A stretch of DNA of 64,000 nucleotides from Pelethousia sp034928145. Its GTDB lineage: Bacteria > Bacillota > Clostridia > Christensenellales > CAG-138. The translations under genes were made by a program, and so were the position numbers. Within the stretch, counting starts at the first letter, position 1, and every line of letters starts with the position of its first letter. Under the pieces are notes generated by a model. That model saw only the letters and a list, made by a program, of their open reading frames with translations. It ran no database searches and was not told the origin of the DNA. The DNA is taken from assembly GCA_034928145.1 (NCBI GenBank), contig JAYFPE010000015.1, forward strand, positions 1-64,000, read 5' to 3'. Shown piece after piece: positions 62,995-64,000 of this stretch.

Positions 62995-63186
62995 ATGAAA
63001 AGGTGGCTGTATGCGCGCACCGGGAAGGATGTGAGTTTCTCGATGGCCGATCCGGATCGGGCAAATGTGATATTGTTGCCGGGGCGGCGTGCCCAAGGAT
63101 ATGCGGCCTTCCAAAAGCTGTGCCGCGGCGTAACGGTGCTTGGCATGCCATATGGCGGCTTCACGCTGCCTGTTGTCAAAGTATAA
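62995..63186 (+). CDS. Possible small protein before the malic enzyme gene
   Basis: 63 residues (MKRWLYARTGKDVSFSMADP, then RANVILLPGRRAQGYAAFQK and GMPYGGFTLPVVKV). No ribosome site is visible and no family is recognised, but the amino-acid pattern looks plausible and the stop lies 22 bases before the malic enzyme start. Otherwise the 62755-63208 region has only the G run. Confidence 0.3.
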   Translation: MKRWLYARTGKDVSFSMADPDRANVILLPGRRAQGYAAFQKLCRGVTVLGMPYGGFTLPVVKV

Positions 63187-63208
63187 AATTCTTAAGGAGA
63201 AATGATAT

Positions 63209-64000
63209 ATGGATTATGCAAAAGAATCCCTGCGTCTGCATGAACAATGGCGAGGCAAGATCGAGGTGATCGCCAGCGTACCCACCAAGGATAAAACCGA
63301 CCTATCCCTTGCCTATACCCCCGGCGTGGCGCAGCCCTGCCTGGAGATTCAAAAGGATGTGAACAGGAGCTATGACTTGACCCGGCGCTGGAACATGTGC
63401 CTCGTTGTGTCGGATGGCACGGCGGTTCTGGGCCTTGGCGATATCGGCCCGGAGGCGAGCATGCCGGTTATGGAGGGAAAGTGCGTCCTCTTTAAAGCCT
63501 TTGGCGATGTGGATGCGTTCCCCATGTGCATTCGGAGCAAGGACGTGGATACCATCGTGGAAACGATCTACCAGATCTCCGGCTCTTTTGGCGGCGTAAA
63601 CCTGGAGGATATCGCAGCGCCGCGCTGCTTCGAGATCGAACGTAAGCTCAAAGAACGCTGCGATATCCCGATCTTCCACGACGACCAGCACGGTACGGCG
63701 GTCGTGACCTTGGCGGGCCTTGTCAACGCGCTCAAGGTTGTGGGCAAGAAAAAAGAGGATGTGAAGGTGGTTTGCAATGGCGCGGGCGCTGCCAGCGTAT
63801 CCATTACCAAGCTGCTGCTTTCCGACGGCTTTCGAAATATCACCATATGCGACCGCACAGGCATCGTATACCAGGGCCGCGAGAAGGGCATGAACGCCGT
63901 TAAGGAAGAGATGGCGAAGATCACGAACCTGGAGAAGAAGCGGGGGAGCCTAGCGGACGCGCTGGTGGGCGCGGATGTATTCATCGGCGTTTCCGCCCCC
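63209..64000 (+). CDS. NAD-dependent malic enzyme (5' part, cut by window end)
   Basis: The frame stays open from ATG 63209 to the window end (264 residues seen). AAGGAGA lies 8 bases upstream. Malic enzyme domain: LAYTPGVAQPCLEIQKDVN, VVSDGTAVLGLGDIGPEASM, the NAFPMCI-like DAFPMCIRSKD region and IFHDDQHGTAVVTLAGLVNA with the metal-binding DD; then the NAD-binding start VVCNGAGAASVSITKLLL. It converts malate to pyruvate and CO2 in the cytoplasm. The C-terminal part lies outside the window. Confidence 0.95.
   Translation, partial: MDYAKESLRLHEQWRGKIEVIASVPTKDKTDLSLAYTPGVAQPCLEIQKDVNRSYDLTRRWNMCLVVSDGTAVLGLGDIGPEASMPVMEGKCVLFKAFGDVDAFPMCIRSKDVDTIVETIYQISGSFGGVNLEDIAAPRCFEIERKLKERCDIPIFHDDQHGTAVVTLAGLVNALKVVGKKKEDVKVVCNGAGAASVSITKLLLSDGFRNITICDRTGIVYQGREKGMNAVKEEMAKITNLEKKRGSLADALVGADVFIGVSAP

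Overview
The window looks like chromosomal DNA from an endospore-forming, mid-to-high-GC member of the Clostridia. Reasons: a GerA-type germinant receptor operon, a Ku/LigD repair pair, a cortex-hydrolase-like M14 peptidase, Firmicutes-type sigma-A promoters, frequent TTG/GTG starts behind strong Shine-Dalgarno sites, and a Firmicutes-type F-ATPase operon with atpI genes. Genus cannot be fixed from sequence alone. I found no rRNA, tRNA, CRISPR array or intact transposase.

Left part (1-20 kb): a sugar-type catabolic island. A LacI-family regulator (2227) is divergent from a NagB-like/PfkB kinase pair and precedes a ribose-type ABC transporter operon. That operon continues into two creatinase-like M24 proteins with an ASRT (sensory-rhodopsin-transducer-family) small protein between them. 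Nearly the same palindrome (TAAACCGGTTTA) sits in the divergent promoter region and directly downstream of the -10 of the transporter operon, so the whole island is probably one regulon. The NagB-like and both M24 proteins lack canonical catalytic or metal residues, so the substrate is probably unusual. Next come an intact rifampin ADP-ribosyltransferase (arr), an SPFH membrane protein paired with a ribbon-helix-helix protein behind a palindromic promoter, a lipoprotein, and a maltodextrin-type cluster (malQ, two permeases, binding protein, LacI regulator; no ATPase).

Middle (20-43 kb): overlapping c-di-GMP genes (PAS-GGDEF-HD-GYP and SBP-TM-GGDEF), a gerB-gerC-gerA operon, ku-ligD, small hypotheticals, a DEAD-box helicase with a long leader, an RNase Z-like hydrolase, an esterase/acyltransferase/zinc-ribbon membrane protein triad, GlsB- and DUF2238-type membrane proteins, and an alkylation-repair pair (Ada-AlkA fusion plus Ogt).

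Right part (43-64 kb): a complete F-type ATP synthase operon (two atpI-like genes, then a-c-b-delta-alpha-gamma-beta-epsilon) with an odd c subunit; a structured repeat related in inverted orientation to the first 163 bases of the window; an unusual chemoreceptor fused to a C-terminal PhnD-like binding domain; a decayed second arr copy; an M14 peptidase with PG-binding and LysM domains; a DUF4342 protein with a two-component system; an MFS transporter; an SDR oxidoreductase; a DUF364-type protein; and the start of an NAD-malic enzyme gene cut by the window end.
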